This document shows positions 1-11,627 of a stretch of 64,000 bases of DNA, piece after piece (the first letter of the stretch is position 1; the number at the start of each line of letters is the position of its first letter). Below the pieces are notes generated by a model. That model made no database searches, was not told the DNA's origin, and was given only the letters and a program-made list of their open reading frames with translations. Source of the stretch: Aedes albopictus (lineage: Eukaryota > Arthropoda > Insecta > Diptera > Culicidae); NCBI RefSeq assembly GCF_035046485.1, contig NC_085138.1, forward strand, positions 277,245,694 to 277,309,693, read 5' to 3'. Position numbers and translations under genes: made by a program.

Positions 1-471
1 CTCTCCTACACTGATCTCCGTCTGCTGCTCCGACTTCAGGTTGTTAACAACCGTCACCTCTGTCTTGTGGTGAACCAGCTCCAGTTTCCTGGACCGCATC
101 CACGCCTCCACAACCTTGATCGAGTGGTTGGTAGTCAACTTCACCTCCTCGATCGTTTCACTGTAGACTTCGAGCGTAATGTCGTCGGTAAACCCGACAA
201 TCACCACTCCCACTGGGTACTCTAACCTCAACTCCTCGTCGTACATGACATTCCATAACACCGGACCCAGGATGGAACCTTGCGGGACTCCTGAGGTTAT
301 GTGAAAGCACTTCCGACCCACCTCCGTGTCGTAGACTAGTACACGATTCTGAAAGTAACTTCCGAGAATCTTGTACAGGTACTCCGGTATCCCCAGACGC
401 AAGAGCGCATCGGCAATAGCAGACCAGCTGGCGCTATTAAACGCATTCCTTACATCCAGAGTCACTACCGC
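1..471 (-). pseudogene. R1-like LINE reverse transcriptase, middle part (minus-strand copy)
   Basis: This stretch is the reverse complement of 1011-1483 with only a few differences. On the minus strand it encodes the palm of a non-LTR reverse transcriptase, including the stretch AVVTLDVKNAF at its start and the catalytic region upstream of EQQTEISVG. The FADD-box region here reads from roughly 190 leftward and looks slightly diverged from the plus-strand copy. It is the downstream half of the element whose upstream half lies at 3095-4180; the two are separated by the nested plus-strand copy 472-3094. The element runs off the left edge of the window. It cannot encode a full protein here. The R1-clade assignment is inference from overall motif style. 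Confidence 0.8.
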
Positions 472-2632
472 ATGGAGGGGATCATTGGAGGACTTCTTCC
501 GCGTCATGATCCTAGTCCTTGGCCTCCTTTCGTAGGACAGCCGGGGACTGGGGCTGGTGATGAGGAGTGGGTCACCGATGTGGAACTTGCGGGGATAGCT
601 AAGTCCCTTAGCGTAGGTAAGGCCCCAGGTCCGGACGGAGTTCCGATCCTGGCCTTAAAAGTAGCTATTGCAGAGGCTCCCGAGATGTTCAGGTCTGCTA
701 TGCAGAAATGCCTGGACGAGGGAGTTTTCCCAGAAGCTTGGAAGAGGCAGAGCCTGGTACTATTGCAAAAGGCGGAGAAACCACCCGGAGACCCGTCGGC
801 ATATAGACCAATATGCTTGATTGACACGGCGGGGAAGGTGCTCGAAAAGATCATCCTCAATAGAATGTTGCGGTTCACCGAGGGCGAAAATGGTCTTTCG
901 AGTAACCAGTACGGCTTTCGGAAGGGGAGGTCCACCGTAGACGCTATCTTGTCGGTTACAAAAACCGCTGAGAAAGCACTCGAGCCTAAGAGGAGGGGAA
1001 TTCGCTTTTACGCGGTAGTGACTCTGGATGTAAAGAATGCGTTTAATAGCGCCAGCTGGTCTGCTATTGCCGATGCGCTCTTGCGTCTGGGTATACCGGA
1101 GTACCTGTACAAGATTCTCAGAAGTTACTTTCAGAATCGTGTACTAGTCTACGACACGGAGGTGGGTCGGAAGTGCTTTCACATAACCTCAGGAGTCCCT
1201 CAAGGTTCCATCCTGGGGCCGGTGTTATGGAATGTCATGTACGACGAGGTGTTGAGGTTAGAGTATCCAGTGGGAAAGGTGATTGTCGGATTTGCCGACG
1301 ACATTACGCTCGAAGTCTACGGTGAAACGATCGAGGAGGTAAAGTTGACTACCAACCACTCGATCAAGGTAGTGGAGGCGTGGATGCGGTCCAGGAAACT
1401 GGAGCTGGCTCACCACAAGACAGAGGTGACGGTTGTTAACAACCTGAAGTCGGAGCAGCAGACGGAGATCAGTGTAGGAGAGTGAACTATCCTGTCACAG
1501 CGCTCCGTCAAACACTTGGGCGTGATGATCGACGATAAGCTTACCTTCGGTAGCCACGTCGATTATGCCTGTAAAAGAGCCTCCACAGCTATTGCGGCAC
1601 TGTCCCGGATGATGTCCAATAGCTCTGCGGTGTACGCCAGTAAGCGCAAGCTTCTGGCTAGTGTTGCAACGTCCATACTTAGGTATGGCGGCCCGGCGTG
1701 GGGCACCGCGCTAAGTACTAAATGCTACCGACGGAAGCTGGAAAGTACTTACAGGCTTATGTGCCTGAGGGTTGCGAGCGCATACCGTACCGTGTCACAC
1801 GACGCTCTCTGCGTCATTACTGGTATGGTGCCTATCAGCATTCTTATCAGTGAGGACATGGAGTGCTTCGAAATGCGCGGCACAAGAGGCATACGCAGGA
1901 CTGCCAGGATGGCCTCTATGGTCAAATGGCAGCGCGCGTGGGACAGTTCCACCAAAGAAAGGTGGACCCATAGGTTGATACCGAGGGTAGATAGTTGGAT
2001 TAATAGGCGCCATGGGGAAGTTACATTGAAGGGCCCATATAGCCGAGGCGGTAAACGCACGGGTATTCAGCATGACCATGCTGAGGGTGACGGGTTCGAT
2101 TCCCGGTCGGTCCAGGATCTTTTCGTAAAGGAAATTTCCTTGACTTCCTTGGGCATAGAGTATCTTCGTGCCTGCCACACGATATACACATGCAAAATGG
2201 TCATTGGCAGAGGAAGCTCTCAGTAAATAACTGTGGAAGTGCTCATAGAACACTTAGCTGAGAAGCAGGCTTTGTCCCAGTGAGGACGTTACGCCAAGAA
2301 GAGGAGGGGAAGTTACATTCCACCTGACACAGGTCCTTACAGGTCATGGTTGCTTCCGACAGTATCTACACCGTTTCGGGCATGCGGATTCTCCCGAATG
2401 CCCAGTGTGCAATGGTTTAGAGGAAACGGCGGAACACGTTTTGTTCGTGTGCCCGCGTTTTCGCACAATGCGTGACCGCATGCTTGCCACATGCGGAGAG
2501 GACACAACTCCGGACAACTTGGTCCAGAGGATGTGTAGGGATGAGTTTGGCTGGAACGCCGTTTCAACGGCTATTACCCACATCGTCTGGGAGCTACAGA
2601 GGAGGTGGCGCGTGGACTCGGAGAATGGCTAG
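472..2632 (+). pseudogene. R1-like reverse transcriptase ORF, broken by a stop codon and a SINE
   Basis: The reading frame encodes a LINE reverse transcriptase: APGPDGVPILALK near residues 50-63, the YRPICLIDTAGK block, GFRKGRSTVDAI, VTLDVKNAFNSASW, SGVPQGSILGP, and the catalytic GFADD box with F-A-D-D at residues 274-277 (1291-1302). An in-frame TGA at 1483-1485 breaks it; the homologous codon in the copy at 61196-62535 is TGT. The frame resumes at once (1516 is in the same frame) and continues to 2027, where a SINE interrupts it. After the SINE, 2320-2632 encodes the C-terminal knuckle C-x2-C-x8-H-x4-C (2399-2452) and ends at TAG 2630-2632. The N-terminus and the whole endonuclease are missing, so it is dead. 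The first Met at 472 is only the junction, not a natural start. Confidence 0.9.
2028..2305 (+). mobile_element. Feilai-like tRNA-derived SINE (copy 1)
   Basis: A 278-bp SINE interrupts the R1-like ORF. It has a pol III A box (TAGCCGAGGCGG, 2040-2051) and a perfect B box (GGTTCGATTCC, 2093-2103), a tRNA-unrelated body and an AAGAAG-type triplet tail. It is flanked by a 14-bp target-site duplication GGGGAAGTTACATT (2014-2027 and 2306-2319). The undisturbed site is visible in the other R1-like copy at 43434-43448 (minus strand). The triplet-ended, tRNA-related structure fits Feilai of Aedes; the family name is from memory. The open frame that seems to run from 1516 to 2226 ends inside this SINE and its last 66 residues are SINE sequence. 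Confidence 0.88.
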
Positions 2633-3094
2633 TCCAGATGCAGTACAAGAGGTGGTCCAGGGGTTCGGAGTCGGCTTCGTAGGTCATACCGGTGCCCTGC
2701 GGTCGAGATCGACCCTTACAGCGATTAAGTGGCCGCGGAGAGGAAGTGCCGGTAGCGGTGCTGTCGTGGCGTCGGTCTACTGGGTTGGATCCAAGCCCGC
2801 GGTTGGAAAGGGGTCCCCGGCAAGGGTCGGGGCAGGTGGAGACCCTGCCGTCAGCAACCTACGGATGCATCTGATAGGGCCTGAAGGGTAGTGATACCCT
2901 TTCTTTGCGGGCAGGTCAGATCGGGTTGCATGTGGGCATCATTTCTTGATGTCCGCTCAGCAGTAGGGCGCGGGCGGGGTTGACTCTGCCCGCCTTCCGA
3001 GGACAAAGGGAGTGGCGAGGACCACTCGGGAAACTGGCTAAGCGCCAGCATGCTACCGTGATGGACTCTCCAAAGCGAGTCATCGATGTTCGTT
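2633..3094 (+). other. 3' UTR of the R1-like LINE (partial)
   Basis: GC-rich non-coding sequence follows the TAG of the retrotransposon ORF. It is matched on the opposite strand by 42664-43122, which shows it is part of the element. It ends at GTTCGTTGCT where the inverted neighbour begins; the other copy continues about 256 bp further to a poly(A)-like tail. Short open frames in it on both strands are not conserved coding regions. Confidence 0.75.
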
Positions 3095-4180
3095 GCTAAG
3101 ATAGCGTCTACGGTGGACCTCCCCTTCCGGAAGCCGAACTGGTTGCTCGAAAGACCATTTTCGCCCTCGGTGAACCTCAACATTCTATTGAGGATGATCT
3201 TTTCGAGCACCTTCCCCGCCGTGTCAATCAAGCATATTGGTCTATATGCCGACGGGTCTCCGGGTGGTTTCCCCGCCTTTGGCAATAGTACCAGGCTCTG
3301 CCTCTTCCAAGCTTCTGGGAAAACTCCCTCGTCCAGGCATTTCTGCATAGCAGACCTGAACATCTCGGGAGCCTCTGCAATAGCTACTTTTAAGGCCAGG
3401 ATCGGAACTCCGTCCGGACCTGGGGCCGTGCCTACGCTAAGGGACTTAGCTATCCCCGCAAGATACACATCGGTGACCCTCTCCTCATCACCAGCCCCAA
3501 TCCCCGGCTGTCCTACGAAAGGAGGCCAAGGACTAGGATCATGACGCGGAAATGATCCCCTCCAACATCTCTGGAGATTGCTCTGTAGGAGCCATCACAC
3601 CTCTCGTCCTGGCCATAACGATCCTGTAGGCGTCACCCCACGGGTTCGTATTGGCACTCTAACAGAGACCCTCAAAGCAGGCCTTTTTGCTTGCTCTTAT
3701 CTCGGTCTTAAGCGCGGCTTTTGCAGCGGCGAACACCACCCGCCGTTCGTTTCGCTCTTCCTCTGATCGTGCTCGCTGCATACGCCGCCTAGCCCGTAGG
3801 CAGGCGCGGCGCAGGTCCGCAATCGCGTCGGTCCACCAGTAAGCCGGTGGCCTCCCATTTCTAGGGTGGACTCGCCTAGGCATGGTCGCATCACACGCAC
3901 GTGAGAACACCGCTACCAGCTCGTCGCCGTCTAAACCGATTAAGTTTCGCTCACGGCGGAACGCCTCCCTAAATACCCCTTCGTCGAAGTATGATGTCTT
4001 CCAACTGCGAGGGCTTGGCCTTGGCTATCCGCTGTCTGCTGTTGTTGTAGTCGATACTGTAGCGAACCGCCAGGTGGTCGCTGTGAGTGTAGCCATCATC
4101 TACTCTCCAGTTCGAACTACTTGTTAGGCCAGGACTACAAAAGGTCACGTCAATATTTGACTCCACTCCGTTTCGACTAA
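3095..4180 (-). pseudogene. R1-like LINE, endonuclease C-terminus to reverse transcriptase start
   Basis: Read on the minus strand, 4166-3969 encodes the C-terminal part of an APE-type endonuclease (VESNIDVTFCSPGL, then the SDHLAV block that carries the conserved S-D-H). A frameshift near 4010-4030 moves the frame into a basic linker (PAYWWTDAIADLRRACLRAR, about 3850-3780), and 3544-3095 encodes the start of the reverse transcriptase through GRSTVDAIL. The frame is thus broken at least once and 5'-truncated near 4180. This is the upstream half of the minus-strand element that continues at 471-1 after the nested insertion. Function when intact would be target-primed retrotransposition. Confidence 0.8.
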
Positions 4181-4780
4181 ATGTAGCTGCGCCAGACTGC
4201 TCTGTAGTTCGGATGTAGTTCCTCGTAGATTATCCTGTCACATCCTGCGAAACTAAGTGACTTGCGATTCCATGTTCCAAGTTTCCAATCGTAGTCCTTA
4301 TTTCGTTGCGTGGGTCTTTGCCGATTGTATCGAGGCATATTTTCTCCTATGTTATTCGCAACGGGAATTTTTACGGGTGGCTTATTGGACCTACGCCAAC
4401 ATTCCTGTCTCGCCGGAGGGCCATCATGCCAGTTCTGTTTAGCATAGTTGATTGGGACGACCCATGGGACTACCACCTTGGATCTAGGTGGGCGTGATAC
4501 AACATTCCCTACTCAGCCGCTGGATGCCAGAACAGACACTGTTTGAGCCGCACCTCCTTGGTGAATAGACGCTCGGGTCATACCTCCTCAATCTAGCTGA
4601 AGTCAGAAGGACAACAGCTCCCAGGCTGCACTACCAGCTAAGCACACAACTCTTAGCTGGCGGTCTTTGTCATCGCTTGACCCGTGGAAGTATGAGGTGG
4701 GAACTTGTGAGGACCAGAGCTATGTTGGACGCTCTCCTTATCGTCTCACCGTTTTGCAGCCTAAATTTCACAGTAAAGAT
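4181..4780 (-). mobile_element. Possible RTE/JAM1-like LINE 5' scrap
   Basis: The minus strand at 4476-4177 reads an open frame containing WKLGTWNRKSLSF, which resembles the start of the endonuclease domain in RTE-clade LINEs (K-L-G-T-W-N). The frame ends after about 30 residues more, where it meets the truncated R1-like element. Sequence from 4480 to about 4780 would then be its 5' UTR. Clade assignment rests on one motif, so it is tentative. Confidence 0.4.
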
Positions 4781-7083
4781 TGTTCGCGAGGCTTTGTGAA
4801 TCTGCTAGTGTATCGTGGTGGGCATACTGAAAACGCCCGGCAGTTCATTAAAACTTCAATAGCGGCAATCACTCAACTGTCCATAAATTTAATCATTCAA
4901 TTCTAGATTTATTTTTTCTGCATATTCAATTGAATTCAAGTGAAGTCACTCGTTACATAATTTGAATTAGCATTTTCAATCAGAAGTCATTCAAAGCCAA
5001 AGACAAAGAGACAAACATGGTTCATAAAAACAGTATTTTGCAATGGCGTGCCATTTTCACTATGCCGGGCAGCCGTCTTGGTTCCCACCATTAATACCAG
5101 TGATTGATTTCAAAATGATACATAATTTGTGGCTTGACTACACAGCACTTTTTTTTGCTTCCCCATTGGCAGAAAGGCATACATTTGTGTCGATTACCAG
5201 CAATTTTCCTGCGATGATAGCCGCAACCTGCGGCGAAGCAAGGATTTCTAGGAATTTTTACTACCGAAGAAACAAAGCCGAAAACTGTTTCAACAAATTT
5301 ATCCAACTATTTGTACAATACAAACCACGGATAGAGCATCATCAACGGAAACCAACCAGCAAAGTTCGCACTGAATGCAACCGGGGATTAACCCTAATTC
5401 CTACCTTCAAAGCATTCCGAACGTAGCTTTCACCACCACCCGGCCCGGCCCGGAAAGAATACCACTGACTGACTGTCTGCTGTGCGATTCCTTATTCCAT
5501 TTGCGGAAACCCGACAGAATTGAGTGAAACCGATGACCTGTAAGTCGATCCAAATGCTGTTTGTTTGAACGCTTCTCCATCATCACCACCGCCAACACTA
5601 CCTGACTGTTGATGTTACCTTCGACCTGTAACCTACCATCATCATCATCATCATCAACAACATCACCGACGTGCAGCGAAATAAGTTAACCAAGCCGAGA
5701 AACTTGCACAAAACTCCTCCAAGAAGCACTTTTGCGCTAAGTTTCCGTCTTTGTGAGCGAGTGGGTGCTGCTACTTGCTGTTGCATCGACCAAGTTTTCA
5801 AATTTACCCTTAGCATTTTATTCTGGCGTCTTTATTCTCTATCCCGCCACTGCCGCCGCCGGGTGGGCTTACGATGATGCTCTACCTCCTCTGTTCGTTG
5901 TTGGTTGGTTGGCTGGCTTCTCCTGAATACATATGGGTGGGTGTTTTCGGATAGTTTCCGAACCGTGCATTTGAAAGGCAATATGCCAAAAGAAAATAGA
6001 GAAACTTTGACTAGCACCTGGGGGATGATGAGTGTTAAATGCTGGTGTGCATACCAACGTGAAAATTGATGCATATTGTATGGGTTCAGTTGTTTGGTGA
6101 TGTTTCGATGGAACATCTACATTTTTTGAAGATTTTATTGTATTTTTTTTCTTTCGTTAATCAGTGTTCAATCACAGGTCTCTATCATGGACTTATGCAT
6201 ATAGCAGATCGATAGTATTTATGGAAATGCCTGGAGAAGTAGTTCAAAATTGTAAGTTGTCTCTAGTTTCCATCCAATCAAGCCTTGAAATTTATCATGA
6301 AATTTGCCATCTCATGGCTGAACATGGAACTGTCACTGCATTTCGAACTCCCAATTATTCAATTGATTCATTACAAACATGACACATCGCAACGGGACCG
6401 AACTGATGGCATCGCAAACAAAATTCCAAATTGGACAGACCAGCAAATAAAACCTTCGCCACCAACCTGCTTTTGTGTGTTTGAGTTTGTGTGTGTAAAC
6501 GTTTGTGCCCTATCGCACCTGTCCGTTGTACTGTATTCCCTAGGTAATCGCCGGGTACACGGCTGGATGTGTGTTGCCCGGGACCAGCCTTGTACGCTCT
6601 GTGCATGTTATCATCAGGCAGCGCACAACAGCATTTCCTGTGACACATTCAATATTTACAGTTTGGAAAAAAAGTGGCCACCACCGACCAGATAGCTGCT
6701 GTTATGCCAGTGATGGACACGCTGCTTAACGATCACCTGCCCACACAGATACGGTACGTACCTACATACCTATATACACCTACATTTGTGCTGCCTCGAA
6801 GAGCTTGCCTTGCATAAATAGCGTTAACAGTGAACCGACGAGATTTACCTGCCTCTCAAAAAAGTACAAATTTTGCCTCCCCAGGGTATGGAACGGGCAG
6901 CGGCAGCCTTTTGTTCAAGCAGGAATGCGAGGCACAATCTATTGGTTTGGAAATAAATCGACCGCCTACCTACGATACATGGAAGCTTCAAGCAGGGATG
7001 GTGTTGAGATGTTGTTTGGATTGTTAGCTTACATTGAAAGTGATAAAATCAAGCTTTTCAATAATACGTAAAACGTAGAAAAA
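4781..7083. other. Non-coding stretch, no gene recognised
   Basis: About 2.3 kb of ordinary-composition DNA without a convincing gene. Open frames up to 136 codons (for example 6285-6695) show no family motif. A short ATC trinucleotide run lies at 5637-5655. It could be intron or intergenic DNA of a host gene outside the window. Confidence 0.5.
5637..5655. repeat. (ATC)n microsatellite
   Basis: Six perfect CAT/ATC triplets in a row followed by imperfect CAA/CAT triplets. No functional signal seen. Confidence 0.8.
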
Positions 7084-8990
7084 ATATTGGGTGAACGTGA
7101 GTGTAACAAGACTCACACACGACTGTTTCAGTTTGGAAGAGAAGGAAGGCAAGGAGAGTCTTACAAAAGGCCATGCAGGATGGCCAGACACGACGTCAAG
7201 ATCACCACAGTAGGCTTAAACGATCAGGTAGGCCAGGAAGAGGAACTAAGACCGACGCGTCGTCGCGATAATTGGAACGTTTAGCGCCCACCAGCTGAAG
7301 AACGAGATCGGCCTAAGACTGATAGATTTCGTCACCTGCAAGAACATGGCCATACGTAGCACCTACTTCCTGCACAGCCTTTCTTATGGTTGAACCTGGA
7401 GATCACCACAGGAGACGAAATCCTAGGAACTAAATCGTGATACTAACATCGACTCTGACCATTTGCTGGTGTGGTCAAAACACTCCATGATTAGAAACAT
7501 AAGATACCGAAGGCCACCTCGGTATAATCTGGAGCAACTCAAGCTACCGGATGTCGCCACCCCATACGAGCAGAATCTCAAGGCAGCGTTGTCGGACGAG
7601 CTAGATGAAGTACCTCTCGAAGACTTCTGGAGTGCAATGCAGCTGAGTCCAACAAATGGAACTGCTGCCCCATTCACAAGACACACGCAAGTTCTACCAG
7701 AAGCTCAACACACCCCGCAAAAGCTGCGTTTGAGAGACTAAATATACAGGGATAACAATGGGAACATCTTGACGACAGACATGAGGTGATCGAAAGGTGG
7801 AAGCAGCACTACGATGAACACCTGAATGATGCGGGAAGTGCAGACATGTAGAACCAAATCAGCGGGAGAAATTACTACGTCATTACAACAGCAAGCAACA
7901 ACGAGCCAACTTCCACGTTGAGGGAAGTTAAGCATGCTATTCAGCAGCTCAAGAACAATAAGTCAGCTGGTAAGAATGGTATCGGAGTGGAACTCATCAA
8001 GATGGGCCTGAAAAGTTTATTAGTCAAGTCCTGACTTGACAGCTACCGGAGGATTTGAAGGAAGGGGTCATATGCCCAATCTACTAGAAAGGTGTCAGTT
8101 TTTCATCTAAAGTGAATAAGTTTGTAGGAAATTATCAAGACAGCCTCATCGACGGCCGCTCGACAAAGGACCAGATCTTCGCCGCAGCAAATCCGTCAAA
8201 AATGCCACAAATATCGTGTCCCAACGCATCACCTGTTCATCGACTTCAAGGCGGCGTACGACAGCCTACTCTCAAAGCCTTCGGACATTTTCATCAGATC
8301 GCGCGTGCTCCATACTTGTATCGAAGACAAAGTACATGATGGCAAAGGGCTCCAGGGTGGAATCACCGCTCCCGCCAGCCCCAAATTTATATCAACGGTG
8401 ATGAAATCGAGACGGTTGAAGAATTCGTGTACTTGGGCTTACTGGTGACCGCCGACAACGACACCAGCAGAGAAATTCAGATGCGCATTGTGGCGGAAAA
8501 TCGTGCTTACTTTGGACTCCACAGAACTCTACGATCGAATAAAGTTCACCGTAACACGAAGGTAACTATCTACAAACCCTGATTAGACCGGTCGTCCTCT
8601 ATGGGTACGAAACATGGACCCTACGTGCAGAGGACCAACGCGCTCTTGGAGTTATCGAACGGAAGTTGTTGCGTACCATCTACAGCGAAGTGCAGATGGA
8701 AGACGGGACTTGGAGAAGGCGAATGAACCATACCGCGAAAATCGGGAGGCTACGGTGGGCGGGTCACGTCATCAGGATGTCGGATAGCAACCCGACTAAA
8801 ATGGTTCTCGAGAGTCTTCCGACCGGTATAAGAAGACGTGGAGCGCAGCGAGCTAGGTGGATCGACCAAGTGGAGGACGATCTGCGGACCCTACGCAGAG
8901 TGCGGAACTGGAGACAAACAGCCATGGACCGAGTGGAATGGAGACGGCTACTATGTACAGCAGAGGCCACCCCGGCCTTAGCCTGATCGG
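7084..8990 (+). pseudogene. Decayed RTE/JAM1-like LINE (endonuclease to C-terminus)
   Basis: Fragments of one LINE follow each other in all three plus frames. 7268-7385 reads an endonuclease block (IIGTFSAHQLKNEIGLRLID); around 7450 is DSDHLLVW, the endonuclease S-D-H motif; 7463-7741 contains YNLEQLKLPDV; 7912-8010 reads LREVKHAIQQLKNNKSAGKN, the start of an RTE-type reverse transcriptase; about 8140-8260 has DGRSTKDQIFA and IDFKAAYDS; 8380-8590 has INGDEIETVEEFVYLG; and 8666-8986 is the conserved C-terminal GRLRWAGHVIRMS region. Multiple frameshifts and stops, and deletion of the catalytic aspartate box between about 8260 and 8380, make it non-functional. Host genes named craniofacial-like share these C-terminal motifs only because they are annotated RTE copies. 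Confidence 0.85.
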
Positions 8991-9094
8991 TACGGTACGT
9001 AGCCCCAAACCGTACTTTTGTTGATTATCTTAACCCTAGTCGTGCATTGAGGTCATTATGACCCAGACAGTCTCACTAATCGGTTACTACGCGG

Positions 9095-9165
9095 TATAGA
9101 CTTCAAGGCGGCATAGATACTACAGCATCGGTCGTACGGAGCTATGATCGACAAATACGGTTTTC
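9095..9165 (+). pseudogene. Small RTE-like reverse transcriptase scrap
   Basis: Beginning with TTCAAGGCGGCAT, this repeats the FKAAYDS block of the neighbouring RTE-like element (compare 8243-8270) and ends in a KYGFP-like block. It is a second, separate fragment of the same family about 100 bp downstream of the C-terminal end. Confidence 0.5.
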
Positions 9166-11627
9166 CATTAGATATGGGTGAAACGGCTCACTTCAGTGAT
9201 CAGATCCGAGCCGGATCAATCACTCTAGTGAACCGGAATTTTTGAACTGATCTACAGCTCACTCATGAGAATGATAGAACCACACCGAGCGAATAGGATT
9301 GCTTGCATGTAAGAACGGCAGTAACAGTAACAATCCGGGTATTGTTGAACTATTATTGAATTTGTCTCATTTTGAATGTGAAGTTGAGAAAATAATTGTG
9401 AGTATGATTCAATGTCACACATTCAAAAGAAGCAAAACGATGCGTTTGATGAAAGTAGGCTTCCGCTTGCTTAAAGGCTGGCCTGTTGTTAAATGTTTCC
9501 AAATGTTGTTTTTGTGACCTCAAAACCATTCTGTACAATAGGTTTCGTGCTCATACACATGCACAATCAACCGACAAAACCACTATCTAGTCCGAACTCT
9601 TCGTTGTTCTACTATGCGTCCTCTGAGTCTGGCTCGATACAAACCCGGTAAAGTAAAGCCAAATAAATAATGTTATCAAGCGTCGGACCCTTCCACAGGC
9701 TTCGGCTGGCACTTTTTGTAGCGGCTCGGCGCCATTCGAAGTTCATACCTACTGTGGTGGCGTAGCTGGTGTTGATGTTGACTCCCGGCGGAGAACACGA
9801 AAAGTAAGCTTTCACCGAGTCCTCTCCACAACATAAATAATCGAAATCGATAAACGTACAATATTGCTCATTATTTATTGACGCTCGGCTGCTGAATAAA
9901 TCATGATTGTCAGGTTACCTTCGGCTTGGAAGCGTGCGTGCGTGCTTGTCTGTGAATCTTCTGATGGACGGCGGACTTCCCCCACACGTTGCGTTATGTT
10001 TTGCTTTTTCTTTATTAGTTGTGTACATTTTTTAGTATCACCCTTTTTTTATATTGATTCAGTTAGGTAATTTACCGAGTAATAGCTCGTCGGTACACTA
10101 ATTGTTTCGCTTATTGTGTACATGGTAGCGCGACCGTCATGGTAGTTTTCAAACAGCGTGTCATATGTTCCTGAAGGCTGAATTATTCAATTTCAATTTA
10201 TTAATAAACGGCGTGACATATTTGCCGGGTGAAGAGCTTTTTCTTTTTCTTCCTGGCGTGATTCCAGGTAGAATCATTCTTCTTCACAGAAGTGGGCTCT
10301 GATGAGATTCTATACTTAGAGTTCTAAATCTATCCAAAATATAAGAAAGTAGCCAATGCAGAAGACAAGTTTGAATTTTGTTGCAGCGTGTTATCAAACG
10401 ACCTCTTCCACTCTTCACTTTTAATTTATAAAGTACATCTTTTGAAAGCAAAGAGTCTAGAATAGTTCACAAGAGTCAAGTTCTTATGTTAATCCCATTC
10501 ACAGCTTATCATTCGAACCCCTGCCCACCTTCTCAAGTTCATCGGAAACTATTTTTGGCTTCGCCCGGACGCTTCCATCAAATAGCAACTATTCCGGTTT
10601 TCCGGGAAGCACTGAAGCAGCCAGCAGCGCACCGATATGAAGTCGCTCATCCTCATCCGACACAGCACCGAACAACAATCGACGAGGGGCAAAACGATTG
10701 GACGACGACGGGGTGTGACAGAGCAAACGGTCAAAGTTTTATCTTCCACTAAACATTCTTCGGTTTTTATGTTGTGTTAATTTTCCTAGTCACGAAAGAG
10801 ATGACGGACGACGACGGCGGATGGCAGTGGTTGGGTCGCGTCGCTGCTCATTCAATAATGACTTTTTCTGTGTGCATACTACAACGCAGCACTAGTAGTC
10901 TGATGTCTGGTAGTTGGGAAATGATGGTTGTAGAGGAGATCAGGGTTAAATGCGCTAGCCACATAGGTTAGAATTTTGAATTCATCACCTCGTGTAACAA
11001 AACGTTGTTCGGCACCAAAAGAAACTCTCTAAAGTGTGCACTGCACAGTGCACACGCCTTGTTGCAAATAAACAGCGAGTGGCACAGCTAGTTGGCGGAA
11101 GATAGTTTATAAAACAATGTTCACCGGGAGTGTATTATACATTGCAAGAATAACTATCGCGCAAAATTGTACGAAAACGCTAACAGATATGCGCGATTTC
11201 ATTTGATTGTATCGGTACCTTTTGCGCGGTCAATCCTTAACTGATTTCCGCACTAATTGTAGAAGACACGAACATGATTATGATATACTGGCGACCGTTG
11301 TACATTTTTGCGCGACAATATGGTTGTACACGAAAAGCAATCGGTGACCATGCACGCGGCTAGTTTTGGAAGATTATTTGACGGGAATGCATTGTTCGGA
11401 GCGCAAAGTTAACCCTAATAAAAATGTATTATACACTGGCGATTGGGTGAATGATTGTATCATTCCGTGTATGATCAAGATGATAGCCCGAAAGGGTTGT
11501 TAAGCACGTTGAATCATATTTTTCTATTAGGGAAGAATATGTGACGCTGTCCATGATTTTTGCAAGTCAAGCCCGCGCATAAGCAATTGAAGCAATGAAT
11601 GAATGAATTTGAAGCAACCACCAATAA
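9166..11627. other. Non-coding stretch, no gene recognised
   Basis: No conserved coding motif in any frame. The only notable item is a perfect 22-bp palindrome at 11034-11055. The GC-richer patch at about 10600-10850 has a CGACGACGG run also seen near 24640-24665; by eye this is too short to call a repeat. Confidence 0.5.
11034..11055. repeat. Perfect 22-bp palindrome
   Basis: Two 10-bp arms (GTGTGCACTG and its exact complement CAGTGCACAC) surround a CA centre. It may be a binding site for a dimeric protein or chance; nothing nearby indicates a function. Confidence 0.6.

Larger units (their letters stand above)
472..3094 (+). mobile_element. Nested R1-like LINE copy, 5'-truncated
   Basis: A plus-strand R1-like non-LTR retrotransposon sits inside an opposite-strand copy of the same family. 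It starts abruptly in the reverse transcriptase N-terminal region and runs through the C-terminal zinc knuckle into 3' UTR. At both junctions the flanking minus-strand element resumes, but 61 bp of it are missing (the segment that is present at 62341-62401 in the other copy), so the insertion came with a small target deletion rather than a duplication. The 3' UTR stops at 3094, about 256 bp short of the 3' end seen in the copy at 42408-43122, so its own tail is also lost. Confidence 0.75.

Noticed and set aside
2851..3468. 205-residue minus-strand protein
   Set aside because: The first 125 residues are the LINE reverse transcriptase; the rest is antisense 3' UTR of the nested copy read through the junction.
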